A DNA stretch of 64,000 nt from Streptomyces fodineus (GCF_001735805.1 NZ_CP017248.1:6510001-6574000); one strand, 5' to 3'. Shown: positions 8,190 through 15,843, numbered from the stretch's first letter. The notes: generated from the sequence alone by a model not told the origin. Made by a program: numbers and translations.

Positions 8190-8704
8190 CAGCGGAGCCG
8201 CTCCGCCCGGTCTGTCATGGTCAACCTCACGACGAACGAGACCATACCCATCCGGCAAGTAACCTACTGGTATGTAAGGGACAAAAAATTCACATCAAAC
8301 GCCTTCACCATCCTTGCCGGCGTGGGCGGCATCCTGGCGATCAAGGGCTCGCTTCGCTCGCCGTTGCTCCCGGCCCCCTGAACTGCAAGCAGTCCGATCA
8401 CAGATCGGAGGTGCCGCGCACAGCGCGGCGGCGCCGACCACAAGGGGTCGAAGACCAGGCCGGAGTAAGAGTGAGACGGCCCAGCCGAGGTCAGAACACA
8501 TCGCGGCTGGGGCGGTCGGCTCCACGGCTTTAGGCAGCCACTTTGGCGCGAGCCTCGAAGATCATGGCCCCAACGTCGTGCTTTACCGGGCAGGTCCACA
8601 GACTGCCCGACGCGCCGGAAGCTTACGGGGCCATGATCACTCGCGCCAAAGCAGCTCCAGCCCAAAGCCGCTCCACCGACCCACGGGCGGGCACGCGCCG
8701 CGTC
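8190..8704. other. Non-coding region with mobile-element-like structure
   Basis: No gene supported. Around 8250-8300 the sequence is unusually A/T-rich for this genome (GGGACAAAAAATTCAC), then returns to GC-rich. It contains the nested inverted repeat annotated at 8541-8651 and abuts a truncated NHL-repeat fragment, as expected of an insertion footprint. Confidence 0.4.
8541..8651. repeat. Nested inverted repeat of about 110 bp
   Basis: Outer arms CTTTGGCGCGAG (8541-8552) and CTCGCGCCAAAG (8640-8651) are exact complements. Inner arms GATCATGGCCCC (8560-8571) and GGGGCCATGATC (8627-8638) are also exact complements. The centre holds a third hairpin, CGGGCAG...CTGCCCG (8588-8610). The left side has a 7-nt bulge between outer and inner arms; the right side has 1 nt. 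It could be a MITE-like element, an IS end pair, or a structured RNA. Confidence 0.75.
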
Positions 8705-8925
8705 CGTGCCGCCCCCGGAAGCCGCGCAGCCCATCCCCGGTGACTGTCGTCAGCACGCCTGAGGCGTCGATCCGGCGGACCCGGTGGTTGGCGTGATCGG
8801 CGACGAAGACGGTCCCTTGCCCCACGGCCCCGCCCGAGGTGAAGGCCCACCGAGCTTCCTTTGCCGACCCCTCGTCTCCGGGCAACCCGGCCGTGCCGTC
8901 GCCCGCAACAGATCCTCACCGGAAC
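8705..8925 (-). pseudogene. NHL-repeat protein fragment
   Basis: One frame reads VAGDGTAGLPGDEGSAKEAR, then VFVADHANHRVRRIDASG and VLTTVTGDGLRGF. That is one and a half copies of the NHL beta-propeller repeat (VAGDG...GDGG.A...A, VADxxNHRVRRID). There is a stop just upstream of the first repeat and the frame runs into non-NHL sequence next to the inverted repeat at 8541-8651. It is a truncated piece of a much longer secreted or membrane NHL protein. Confidence 0.6.
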
Positions 8926-9268
8926 GTCTGCATACCGGCTGGGCCACCCCGGCGGGATCGGTGCGCCGCACACTCCACCCGCACGGGGAGGCGCCGGGCA
9001 ACTCCATGGGAATCAACGGCTCGGAACCTCCGCGCCTGACTTTCCTACGCTCCCGTGCGCTGCGAATCCACTCGAACAAGCGATGCCGAATCGATCCGGC
9101 ATTCCAAACGGGGGAATGACGGCATACCGCCACGGCAGCAGAGGCTATGTATGTACGCGGCTGGCGGATTCCGTGCAGGGCGCCTGCCTGCACGACGCTC
9201 CGGCCTGAGCCGCCCCGGCGTCCAGCGTTTCCATCCCGGGCAGTCTCGGACACCTGGAGGACCCGAAG
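8926..9268. other. Intergenic region upstream of the beta-protein triad
   Basis: No gene recognised. The last 20 bases contain GGAGG (about 9256-9260), the RBS for the gene at 9269. Confidence 0.4.
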
Positions 9269-9814
9269 ATGAGCACTGATGTGGAGTCCGCTAAGAAGGC
9301 TTACAAACGGGGAGAGGAACGGGGACGCGCCGATGCACTGGCCGGTCACCCGTATGCCGAGCACGCCAAGGCCCAGAAACTGAACCTCGTGGTGTGGCAG
9401 GAGGGCGGAGTCGAGGACGCTCCCGGCGGCTTCGGTACCACCATCAACGTCTGTGTTCGTACGCCGAACTGGACCGAGACTGTTGACGCCGGCGAACAGG
9501 AACACGTCTTCATCGCCCCCACCGGATTCCGGTGGAACGGCACTGTCGGCGCCCAGTACAAGCGCATCAACGAGACCACCGGCGGAGATTTGCCGCGCGT
9601 CCGGCCCGGGCTCAGCAAGGACAAGCGCACGTTGACCTGCACCTACCACGTGCACCTGAACACCGACGACGCGGACAAGGACGTGCTCGTCTACACCTGC
9701 GGTCTCGAAGCCGTCGACGGGGCCGAGGCCGGCCGTCACACCGACGGCATCGCCCAGATCGGCAGCGCGCCCAAGGCCAAGCTCAAGGCCGAGGTCATCA
9801 CGGACGAGGACTGA
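9269..9814 (+). CDS. Hypothetical beta-rich protein, first gene of a three-gene group
   Basis: 181 residues, no signal peptide or membrane helix. The N-terminal 35 residues form an amphipathic helix with Gly spacing (SAKKAYKRGEERGRADALAG). The rest is mostly beta strands with Trp/Tyr/Phe (TINVCVRTPNWTETVDAGE, HVFIAPTGFRWNGTVGAQY, LTCTYHVHLNTDDADKDVL), suggesting a beta-sandwich. RBS GGAGG is 8 nt before the ATG. The next gene starts 20 bp downstream, so the two are probably cotranscribed. I do not recognise the family. Lack of a signal peptide argues for a cytoplasmic or non-classically exported role. Confidence 0.7.
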   Translation: MSTDVESAKKAYKRGEERGRADALAGHPYAEHAKAQKLNLVVWQEGGVEDAPGGFGTTINVCVRTPNWTETVDAGEQEHVFIAPTGFRWNGTVGAQYKRINETTGGDLPRVRPGLSKDKRTLTCTYHVHLNTDDADKDVLVYTCGLEAVDGAEAGRHTDGIAQIGSAPKAKLKAEVITDED

Positions 9815-9834
9815 GAGAGCAGGAGTCACACACC

Positions 9835-10698
9835 ATGACCACCGTCGTCACGTCCGGCGTCTTCCCGTCCACCACCCTGGACCCCTCCAAGGTCACCGGA
9901 GCGGGGACCGCGGACATCAGATGGGGCACCAGCGACAGCCGGAGCGGATACCAGTTCCGCGGCTCCGCCGCCGACGTCCAGCTCGACGGCACCGAGTTCG
10001 TCGTCGGCACATTCGTGCACCGCAACTTCCCCGTGTACGTCGAGCCTGACGAGTTCGACGTCAATCTCACCGCCAGCGTCGTGTTCGAGGACGGCAGCAC
10101 GACCGACCTGCACTTCACGTTCCATCACAACGAGACACCCAACGACACGGGCAGCAGTCCCGCCGACGACGACCTGGTCGACCTCCAGAGCTTCGTCCAC
10201 CCCCGGCCCGTCACGATCGCCGGAAAGCAGTACAAAGCGATACTGAGCGGGTTCAGGCGCAACGGCCGTATCTTCCGGCAGTTCCGCAGCCCCGAGGGCG
10301 CGGTCAACTTCGCCGAGGTGCTGTGCGTGTTCTCCTCCGACGAGCCCGACGTGATCATCTCCGACCTGCACTACCTGGGGACCGGCCCGAGCCAGCCCGA
10401 CGAGTACGTGGAGATCCGCAACAAGGGCGGCGCACCGCAGGATCTGACGGGCTGGGTCGTGGAGTGCAAGACCACCGGGCGCTCCTTCTCCTTCCCTTCC
10501 GGGACGGTCATCCAGCCCGGCGGACGCTACCGCGTCTACACCAACGAGACCCATCCGGAGTTCGGTGGATTCTCCTTCGGCTCCGCTCAGCAGGTCTGGC
10601 GTGACGAGGGCGGCATCGCCCGCCTGCGCCGCGGCGACTTCGTCGTGGACCAGTTCCCGTACCGCGACAAGGGCTTCAACAAGACCGACACGCCGTAG
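9835..10698 (+). CDS. Choice-of-anchor-K-like and lamin-tail (LTD) domain protein
   Basis: 287 residues. The first 165 residues are a beta-rich domain (TADIRWGTSDSRSGYQFRGS, FVVGTFVHRNFPV, VNLTASVVFEDGSTTDLHFT) resembling the choice-of-anchor K module. Residues about 180-285 are a lamin-tail domain (VIISDLHYLGTGPSQPDEYV, IRNKGGAPQDLTGWVVEC, FSFPSGTVIQPGGRYRVYTN, RLRRGDFVVDQFPY). LTD domains occur in bacterial extracellular and nuclease-associated proteins, but this one has neither signal peptide nor sortase/TM anchor. Start at 9835 is supported by AGCAGGAG about 10 nt upstream. It sits 20 bp after the preceding gene. Function unknown. Confidence 0.75.
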   Translation: MTTVVTSGVFPSTTLDPSKVTGAGTADIRWGTSDSRSGYQFRGSAADVQLDGTEFVVGTFVHRNFPVYVEPDEFDVNLTASVVFEDGSTTDLHFTFHHNETPNDTGSSPADDDLVDLQSFVHPRPVTIAGKQYKAILSGFRRNGRIFRQFRSPEGAVNFAEVLCVFSSDEPDVIISDLHYLGTGPSQPDEYVEIRNKGGAPQDLTGWVVECKTTGRSFSFPSGTVIQPGGRYRVYTNETHPEFGGFSFGSAQQVWRDEGGIARLRRGDFVVDQFPYRDKGFNKTDTP

Positions 10699-11039
10699 CA
10701 GAGCCGTGCCGGTCCCCGGTTTCCGGCGAGTCCGAATCAGGGCCCGCCGGGCAGGTGATCGACCCGATGGAGGAACATGCCTCTCATGTGACGGTCTCCC
10801 GCGTCGCGCTTTCGTCCGGTCAACGAATTCTTGCTTGCAGTTCCATGGGCGCGAATTCGTCCATCGACCCACATTGCGCGAAAGGATCCGAATCGAGTGG
10901 CGTTCGGGCGATGAGAGCCTCCGGCTCAAACCCAGGATGACTCGGATCGGATCTGCCCATACTTCAGTGGAGGACCCACCTCGCATTGGAGTTCTTCGAT
11001 CGAGCGGTGTTCCCGCCGCTCGCACAGGAGGTACACCGC
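10699..11039. other. Intergenic region between triad genes 2 and 3
   Basis: No gene. Two GAATTC-containing segments 40 bp apart (about 10825-10860) and a clear RBS (AGGAGG at about 11025-11030) before the next ATG. The gap is long enough to hold an independent promoter for the third gene. Confidence 0.4.
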
Positions 11040-11405
11040 ATGGCAGTCGCATTCAAAGTAATCAAGTTCAACGTGCCACAGACTTCGTGTTCGGAAGCGT
11101 TCGAAACGAAGGAGCCGGTCGAGTTCAGGCACAAGATTCGCCTGGACGAAAAGGACAACCGTGTCGTGGATGTGGCGCTCCGATCGTTCAAGTTCGAGGT
11201 TCTGTACAACGGAGCCGTGGAAGACTTCGAGATCGGCGGCCAGGAGGTCAACCTGCGCTTCGAGGGAAACGGCCACGACTCGGGGCAGGTCGTGCTCAAG
11301 GCCAATCTGCGGCCAAGGAAGGGGCTGGCAACAGCCGACCCCGCCTGGCAGTTCAAGGGACAGGTCGAAGCGCTGGTCATCGCGGAGCTGGAACCCCTCA
11401 AGTGA
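11040..11405 (+). CDS. Hypothetical beta-rich protein, third gene of the group
   Basis: 121 residues. The ATG at 11040 was chosen for AGGAGG 9 nt upstream rather than the in-frame ATG at 10986. Strands VVDVALRSFKFEVLYNG, VNLRFEGNGHDSGQVVLKAN and FKGQVEALVIAELEPLK suggest a single small beta-sandwich. No signal peptide, membrane segment or Cys pairs. Size and strand pattern resemble the core of the 9269 protein, so the two may be distant relatives, but I see no strong identity. It ends at two consecutive strong hairpins. Family not recognised. Confidence 0.72.
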   Translation: MAVAFKVIKFNVPQTSCSEAFETKEPVEFRHKIRLDEKDNRVVDVALRSFKFEVLYNGAVEDFEIGGQEVNLRFEGNGHDSGQVVLKANLRPRKGLATADPAWQFKGQVEALVIAELEPLK

Positions 11406-11411
11406 CCCCGC

Positions 11412-11450
11412 ACGACAGCCCTCACACGTCTGACTCGGCGGGGCTGTCGT
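11412..11450. terminator. Hairpin terminator after the triad
   Basis: ACGACAGCCC (11412-11421) pairs with GGGCTGTCGT (11441-11450); the loop is 19 nt. It lies 7 bp after the stop of the 121-residue gene. Confidence 0.75.
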
Positions 11451-11471
11451 AGAGCGTCGCCACCCCGACGC

Positions 11472-11500
11472 GGCGCCCTCGTCAGCTCGACGAGGGCGCC
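11472..11500. terminator. Second hairpin terminator, perfect 12-bp stem
   Basis: GGCGCCCTCGTC (11472-11483), loop AGCTC, GACGAGGGCGCC (11489-11500). Tandem with the preceding hairpin; it would act in either direction. Confidence 0.7.
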
Positions 11501-11690
11501 AGCCTCGCGTCCCCAGGGCCTGCCCATTGTGGCGGGGCCGATTTCAGAGCCGGCGGCCATGGCCGAGTCGCGCGGGCGCGGTGAAGCTGCAATAGCTCGG
11601 CGATTGACTGGCACGAAGATGCGCACACCCTGGCAATGGGGCGAACGCGGCGTTGCCCGGCTGAAGTCGTTTCGGGGGTCACGGACGCGC

Positions 11691-11927
11691 CTATGGCCTA
11701 GGTCTCCTTCGTCTCGGGCAAGCCAGCACGGATGTCTCACCACGGCGGCACGCACCCAGAGAACTGCACCATAAGCGCACCAGATCGAGCGGGGAACAGC
11801 GGGGACCACGGCGAAGCCGGCCAGGTCCGACGGTGCCGCCAAACCGCCGTTTGCCCAGTTCATCGCTCAGCTCGGCCGCGAATGATCGCAGCTTCCCAAG
11901 CTGGTGGTCCTGCCCGTCAGCCATCAT
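11691..11927 (-). CDS. Small hypothetical ORF overlapping the end of the 11917-12261 gene
   Basis: About 78 codons. The N-terminus MMADGQDHQLGKLRSFAAEL then SDELGKRRF looks like a real helical protein. The second half is Arg/Cys/Pro-rich and less convincing, so the gene may be frameshifted after about residue 32. Its start overlaps the stop of the upstream gene by about 10 nt, as in translationally coupled pairs. The paralogous locus at 3.9 kb has no such partner. Function unknown. Confidence 0.35.
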   Translation of the reverse strand: MMADGQDHQLGKLRSFAAELSDELGKRRFGGTVGPGRLRRGPRCSPLDLVRLWCSSLGACRRGETSVLACPRRRRPRP

Positions 11928-12261
11928 GTGCTTGCTGCACACCGGTGCAGGCGATCAGTCCGCTGCCGTCCTCGGTGAGAAACAGCATGAACGCCCAAGA
12001 GCCATCGGCGGCCCGGATCTGCCCCAGACGCACCGGGTGCTGATGCCGGCCGAGGCGTTCTACGGTGCGCTCGAGGTTCATAGTCTCGATGCCCTTCCGG
12101 CGGGTGTGCCGCAGCCGACGCCCATAGATGTGAGAGAGCGACTCAGGGGACGTAGCCCCGTCCCGGACAACATGAGAACCGCCGTGGCGGAGTGCAGCCA
12201 GCGCGGCCACGGACGCGCCGTCCTTGCCCGCCAGTAGTCGTTCGAGCAGTGCACGCTCCAT
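11917..12261 (-). CDS. Small hypothetical protein, paralogue of the gene at 3935-4192
   Basis: 114 residues from the ATG at 12261 (54 from an inner ATG at 12081). The conserved core is GSWAFMLFLTEDGSGLIACTG with the upstream similarity YGRRLRHTRRKGIETMNLER. The longer start is preferred because the similarity to the 3.9-kb copy begins well before the inner ATG. It lies beside a replication-initiator remnant and its partner ORF (11691-11927) overlaps its stop. The family seems to be element-associated; no function known. Confidence 0.5.
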   Translation of the reverse strand: MERALLERLLAGKDGASVAALAALRHGGSHVVRDGATSPESLSHIYGRRLRHTRRKGIETMNLERTVERLGRHQHPVRLGQIRAADGSWAFMLFLTEDGSGLIACTGVQQAHDG

Positions 12262-12364
12262 GCCGTCACCCCCGCCAGGATCCTGCTGTACAGCAGCGGC
12301 GTACAGCAACTCCAGCAACCGACCATGACCGACAGCCACCGCCCTGCACTCCGCCCAGCAAGGC

Positions 12365-12386
12365 ACCAACAGACTTGGAAAGCGTG
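12365..12386. repeat. Copy 2 of the 22-bp motif; contains a tRNA-Ser-like anticodon arm
   Basis: One mismatch to 4389-4410. The right part, CTTGGAAAGCGTGTTGG (12374-12390), looks like the anticodon stem-loop region of tRNA-Ser(GGA) as I remember it from actinobacteria. No acceptor or T arm follows, so this is not a tRNA gene. It could be an attachment-site remnant. Confidence 0.45.
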
Positions 12387-12789
12387 TTGGTCGCCGTGGA
12401 GGCTTGGGCCCGCGACAGCCCCGCCGTGGGCGAGTTGAACCTACGCTGGGGCGCCCAGACCGACGCACGGCCCTTACGGACCGACGGTGACGGCCCCGAC
12501 GATGACGCCGTAGCCGCATACGTCGCCAAGTACGTCACCAAAGGCGCGAGCGACACAGGCGCCGGCACTGACCACCCGCTCTCCACTTGGGTCGACATCG
12601 AGTCGGCACCCGTGAGCGAACACACCCGAACCCGACATACCCGACGCAATCACCGAACGGGACTGGCGCTACATCGGCTCCGGCCACACCCCCGGCGCAG
12701 CACTCATCGCGGCCGGCGTTACCGAAGATCTCGCCGACTCTCGACGGCTCGGCCTGGAAAGGAAGCAAGAGGGGGAGTGGTGCCGATGA
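12384..12789 (+). pseudogene. RepSA-like replication initiator of an integrative element, frameshifted C-terminal remnant
   Basis: Frame 1 (about 12384-12605) reads VAVEAWARDSPAVGELNLRW, then AVAAYVAKYVTKGASDTGAG. That is the signature AxYxAKYxTKG region of RepSA-type initiators of actinomycete integrative and conjugative elements (AICEs). After about 12610 the sense moves by one base to another frame: AITERDWRYIGSGHTPGAAL, then VTEDLADSRRLGLERK, ending with TGA at 12787. This is the typical C-terminal part. The N-terminal two thirds are missing. No intact int, xis or tra gene is nearby, so the element is dead. Confidence 0.65.
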
Positions 12790-12859
12790 CCGCTCCGACC
12801 GAACGTGAACATCGGGAATCTCGGCGGGTTTTCCTGTTTCACGGTGATCGGCGGGGCGG

Positions 12860-13053
12860 GCGGCCCTGCTGGCCTGTCCGGGCTCGGGCAGCAGGGGCCG
12901 CAGGTAGGCGAAGGCGGCGGTGCTCAGGCGGGCCGGATCGAGCAGTCCCAGCACCCGGCCCGGAGAGTCTTCTCGCTGGGCACACGGTAGTCACCCGTGA
13001 TCAGGTCGTATGGAAGCTGGAAGGCGGCGAGTTCGGCGTTGGTGGCGCGCTCA
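12860..13053 (-). pseudogene. ISAs1-like transposase N-terminal-region fragment
   Basis: Minus strand, one frame reads RATNAELAAFQLPYDLITGD, then YRVPSEKTLR. After a one-base shift it continues GLLDPARLSTAAFAYLRPLL. This fits the region of ISAs1-family transposases before the catalytic domain (YxVPSEKTxRxxLxxLDPxxL). Both ends are missing and the frame is broken. Confidence 0.5.
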
Positions 13054-13394
13054 CGTGATCACGAATTCAGACGTCCAACCTGAACGGCGGTGCCCTGGCG
13101 CGGCTTCCACCACGCCGCGCGCGATGCTCTGCACTTCCGTGTACCGGGCTTGCGCCAGGGATCGAGAATTGGCCATGGGAACCTTACGGGACTCTAAGGA
13201 TGAACGATTCGGCCCGTTTGCTGTACGGCTTCAGGCTCTGATCAGTAGTTCCGCGGCTGGCCCGATTTACCGTCACTCACTCGATTGAAACCGAAGGCGA
13301 TCACGAACTGCCCGCATATTCGCCGCGTGGACGTGGGTACTACCTGCCTTACCGTTCAACGCGCCTTACTGGTGCATAAGCTGAAAGGCCTGTG
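13054..13394. other. Intergenic region before a secreted protein gene
   Basis: A 41-codon minus-strand frame (13051-13176, MANSRSLAQARYTEVQSIAR...) starts with ATG and runs into the transposase fragment; it looks like the first part of a gene cut by the insertion. The rest holds no gene. GAAAGG at 13383-13388 is the RBS of the next gene. Confidence 0.35.
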
Positions 13395-13778
13395 ATGCGA
13401 CGCACCCTTGCCGCTCTTCTGCCCGCCATCGCCCTGACGGCGACCCTCGCCCCGTCGGCACAGGCGGCTCCCACCCCGGTGAACTCCCCCTACACGCAAG
13501 CCTCCGCCGTCGTGCACTCGAACGGGGAGTTGGCGGAGGCCAAAAACGTAGTGTCGAGCTGGAGGGTGAGGGCAGGGGAGTACTGCGTAAAGGTCGATGC
13601 GGGAATTGACGTCGCAAAGGCCACCGTCTTGGCAACGCCGAACTGGGCAGGCGGCGTTACGTACCGAAAGCCTCCCCATGCGCTTTGCGGTAACGACGCG
13701 CAGAGCATTGCGCTATACACCTTCAACGCGAGGGGCGATATCGCCGACGTCGCCGGTTTCACCGTCGCTATTCTCTAG
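13395..13778 (+). CDS. Small secreted hypothetical protein
   Basis: 127 residues. ATG at 13395 preferred over the adjacent GTG at 13392 because GAAAGG then has 6-nt spacing. Signal peptide MRRTLAALLPAIALTATLAP with cleavage near SAQAAP. The mature 100-residue part is beta-rich with two Cys (EYCVKVDAG, HALCGNDAQSIALYTFN) that could form a disulfide. Similar small exported proteins are widespread in streptomycetes. Single gene followed by a terminator. Function unknown. Confidence 0.72.
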   Translation: MRRTLAALLPAIALTATLAPSAQAAPTPVNSPYTQASAVVHSNGELAEAKNVVSSWRVRAGEYCVKVDAGIDVAKATVLATPNWAGGVTYRKPPHALCGNDAQSIALYTFNARGDIADVAGFTVAIL

Positions 13779-13837
13779 GGACTGCACCTGCTCACAGGGG
13801 CAACCGTCTCAGTAGGAGAAGGCACGCATGATGCCGG

Positions 13838-13866
13838 GAAAGCCCTGACTTACGGTCGGGGCTTTC
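13838..13866. terminator. Hairpin terminator
   Basis: GAAAGCCC (13838-13845) pairs with GGGCTTTC (13859-13866), followed by TCGC. It lies 60 bp after the secreted protein gene. Confidence 0.65.
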
Positions 13867-14084
13867 TCGCTTCGCTAGAATACGCAGTAGGCTGCACCTG
13901 CATATCGTCCGGCGGATCGCCCTGTTTCAGGTCCGGCTTAGGGCCGAAAAGGTCCGCCACGTTCCCGCCGAGGATCGCGCCCGCGGTATCCGTGCGCATG
14001 GTCTTCCAGCGCTCGACCTCGTCAGGGGGGACCCCGGGAATCCGCTCCCGCAGAGCCTCATCCGGCACCCCGATTGCCCAAGAG
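13867..14084 (-). pseudogene. C-terminal gene fragment of uncertain identity
   Basis: The minus-strand frame encodes [20 protein letters not shown], then [20 protein letters not shown] and [15 protein letters not shown]. It looks like a genuine helical protein C-terminus; the frame stays open to 13850, inside the terminator hairpin. The [12 protein letters not shown] motif resembles the last helix of amidohydrolase-like proteins, but I am not sure. The upstream part is replaced by the transposase fragment at 14085. Confidence 0.3.
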
Positions 14085-14279
14085 CGCCACGTGCGCGACG
14101 TGACCTCCGACGAGGACGCTTCCCGCATCCGCATCGGCACCGCACCACGGGCCATGGCCGGCCTGCGCAACCTCGCCACCGGCACCCTCCGCCTGGACGG
14201 ATGGACCAACATTGCCGCAGCCATCCGGCATCACGGCCGCGACCTCAGCAGCCCTTTCGCGGCCCTGGGCATCGGCTAA
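14085..14279 (+). pseudogene. ISAs1-family transposase C-terminal fragment
   Basis: The plus-strand frame reads [20 protein letters not shown], then [19 protein letters not shown] and [12 protein letters not shown], ending at TAA. This is the characteristic end of ISAs1-type DDE transposases (HVRDVTxxEDxSRxRxGxAPxxMAxLRNLAxxxLR). It faces opposite to the fragment at 12860-13053, so the two are not one simple insertion. Confidence 0.7.
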
Positions 14280-14362
14280 CAGAATCACTTCATCGGGACA
14301 CCCTAGGCATCACGGAGCAACCGGACCGATCACGAGAACGACGCCACCCTGCGACTGACACG

Positions 14363-14402
14363 AAGAGCCGCTTCCCCGTACACCTCGGGAAGGCGGCTCT
14401 TT
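14363..14402. terminator. Strong hairpin terminator
   Basis: AAGAGCCGC-TTCCC (from 14363) pairs with GGGAAGGCGGCTCTT (14387-14401) with a T run (TTT) following on the plus strand. It would also work in reverse. Confidence 0.75.
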
Positions 14403-14427
14403 ACGTGCGTCGGTTCGGCCTTGTCAG

Positions 14428-14548
14428 AAGGCTTCCGCGAAGTCGTCCTCTCGTATCACGAGCCGCTTGCGTACGTCCTTCGGGATCAGTAGGCGGAGGA
14501 AGACCTGGACCTCGTGTCGGGCGAGCGGCACCGGTAGTTCCCACCTAG
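14428..14548 (-). pseudogene. Short C-terminal gene remnant
   Basis: A 39-codon open frame ends in TGA: WELPVPLARHEVQVFLRLLI, then PKDVRKRLVIREDDFAEAF. It is protein-like (alternating hydrophobic/charged) but has no start codon in the open stretch. The source gene is unknown. Confidence 0.25.
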
Positions 14549-14619
14549 GGTTGAACAAAGAGGATCAAACGAAGTGGATCTCCGCTACAGGTAGCGACGT
14601 CGCGACAAAGGAGGCACTC

Positions 14620-15303
14620 ATGGCCGGAAAAGCCAGCATCGTGCTGGCCCACGGCTTGTGGGCCGATGGCTCGTGCTTCGCAAAGCTCATCCCCGCACTC
14701 CAGGCCGAGGGTCGCGAGGTCTTCGCGTCGCAGCATGGGCTTGACTCGCTCGCAGGCGACGTCGACTGCGTAACCCGCGCGATCAACCACGTGCCCGGCC
14801 CGGTCGTGCTCGTGGGCCACTCCTACGGCGGCACGCTGATCACCAAGGCGGGCGTGCACGACCGGGTGGGCGCCCTGGTGTACATCTGCGCGCTTGCCCC
14901 GGACGACGACGAGACCTCGCAGCAGCACCTGGCCGCGTTTCCCAGCTCGCCGGTTTTCGACCACCTTGAGGTCACCGACAACCGTATCTACCTCAAGGAG
15001 TCGGGCATCGGCGACTTCTGCGGCGACCTGCCGCTGGAGGAACAAAAGCTCGTGCTGGCGACCGCTAACCCACCGATCGCGGACCTCTTCGACCAGCAGG
15101 TACCCGGCAATGCCTGGCGAGCGAAGCCGAGCTGGTACATCGTGGGCACCCAGGACCGCACGGTGAACCCGGACCGGGAGCGCGCTTCCGCCGAACGGAT
15201 GAAGGCCACGACCGTCAGCCTCGACAGCAGCCACGTCCCGATGCTCTCCCAGCCCAACGCTGTCCTCGAGGTCATCCGCAACGCTGCGAAGACCCTGGAG
15301 TAG
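14620..15303 (+). CDS. Alpha/beta hydrolase
   Basis: 227 residues. The ATG at 14620 has AAAGGAGG 5 nt upstream, which decides the start; the open frame extends further up. Nucleophile elbow VLVGHSYGG (Ser68), acid residue in GTQDRTVNP, and catalytic His in SSHVPML complete a classical triad. The oxyanion His-Gly is in LAHGLWADG near residues 10-17. Similar in size and motif set to the pimeloyl-carrier-protein-esterase/MhpC-like hydrolases annotated in many streptomycetes. It stands alone between two terminators; substrate not inferable. Confidence 0.9.
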   Translation: MAGKASIVLAHGLWADGSCFAKLIPALQAEGREVFASQHGLDSLAGDVDCVTRAINHVPGPVVLVGHSYGGTLITKAGVHDRVGALVYICALAPDDDETSQQHLAAFPSSPVFDHLEVTDNRIYLKESGIGDFCGDLPLEEQKLVLATANPPIADLFDQQVPGNAWRAKPSWYIVGTQDRTVNPDRERASAERMKATTVSLDSSHVPMLSQPNAVLEVIRNAAKTLE

Positions 15304-15316
15304 GGCCGAGACCGCG

Positions 15317-15370
15317 GGGCACGCCGTGCCGCCGCGACGGCGTCGAGGTCGCTGCGGGCACGGCGTGCCC
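15317..15370. terminator. Hairpin terminator of the hydrolase gene
   Basis: GGGCACGCCGTGCC (15317-15330) is complementary to GGCACGGCGTGCCC (15357-15370). It lies 14 bp after the stop. Confidence 0.75.
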
Positions 15371-15843
15371 GTCGCGTGCCCCGATCGGGCGGGAACTTCC
15401 GGGGACTCACGGCCGGAGCGACGCGCTACCGCAGGTCAGCAGACTGCCAGCTCAGCAGAGTGCCACAACCGGACTCTTTGAATTCCAGGGCAAGGCCGCC
15501 AGATGCGATCATCGGCCGCAGGAGGTACCGGCCGACATCCGCGAAGCGTTCCTCAAACTCGCCTGCTGTCTCATCACCCACCGACAGCTCGGCTCATTGT
15601 GTTAGCCGTTTAAGCGAGGGCCCCGATCACGAGGACGGCAAAGTCATCTCCGAAGACGGCGCAGCGCCTACCTCGACGGCTGGACCGACATCACCGATTC
15701 TTGGCGGATCGGATCGCCGGCTGCCCGAACAGCAGACGCCTTCGCCTGGATGGCTTCGCCCACCGGGTCGAGTTGACCGCCGGCGCAAGGCGGTCAGCCG
15801 CTGGCCCGGCTGAGTGTCCGACTGCAGCACTATGCGGTGGTCG
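15371..15843. other. Gene-free region with a possible transposase tail
   Basis: The plus-strand frame 15480-15605 reads EFQGKAARCDHRPQEVPADI, then REAFLKLACCLITHRQLGS, before TAG. It resembles a transposase C-terminal helix, but I cannot name the family. The remainder (15606-15843) contains fragments without domain character. Confidence 0.3.

Noticed and set aside
12374-12390. A tRNA-Ser gene
   Set aside because: Only the anticodon-arm-like part is present; no acceptor, D or T arm surrounds it.
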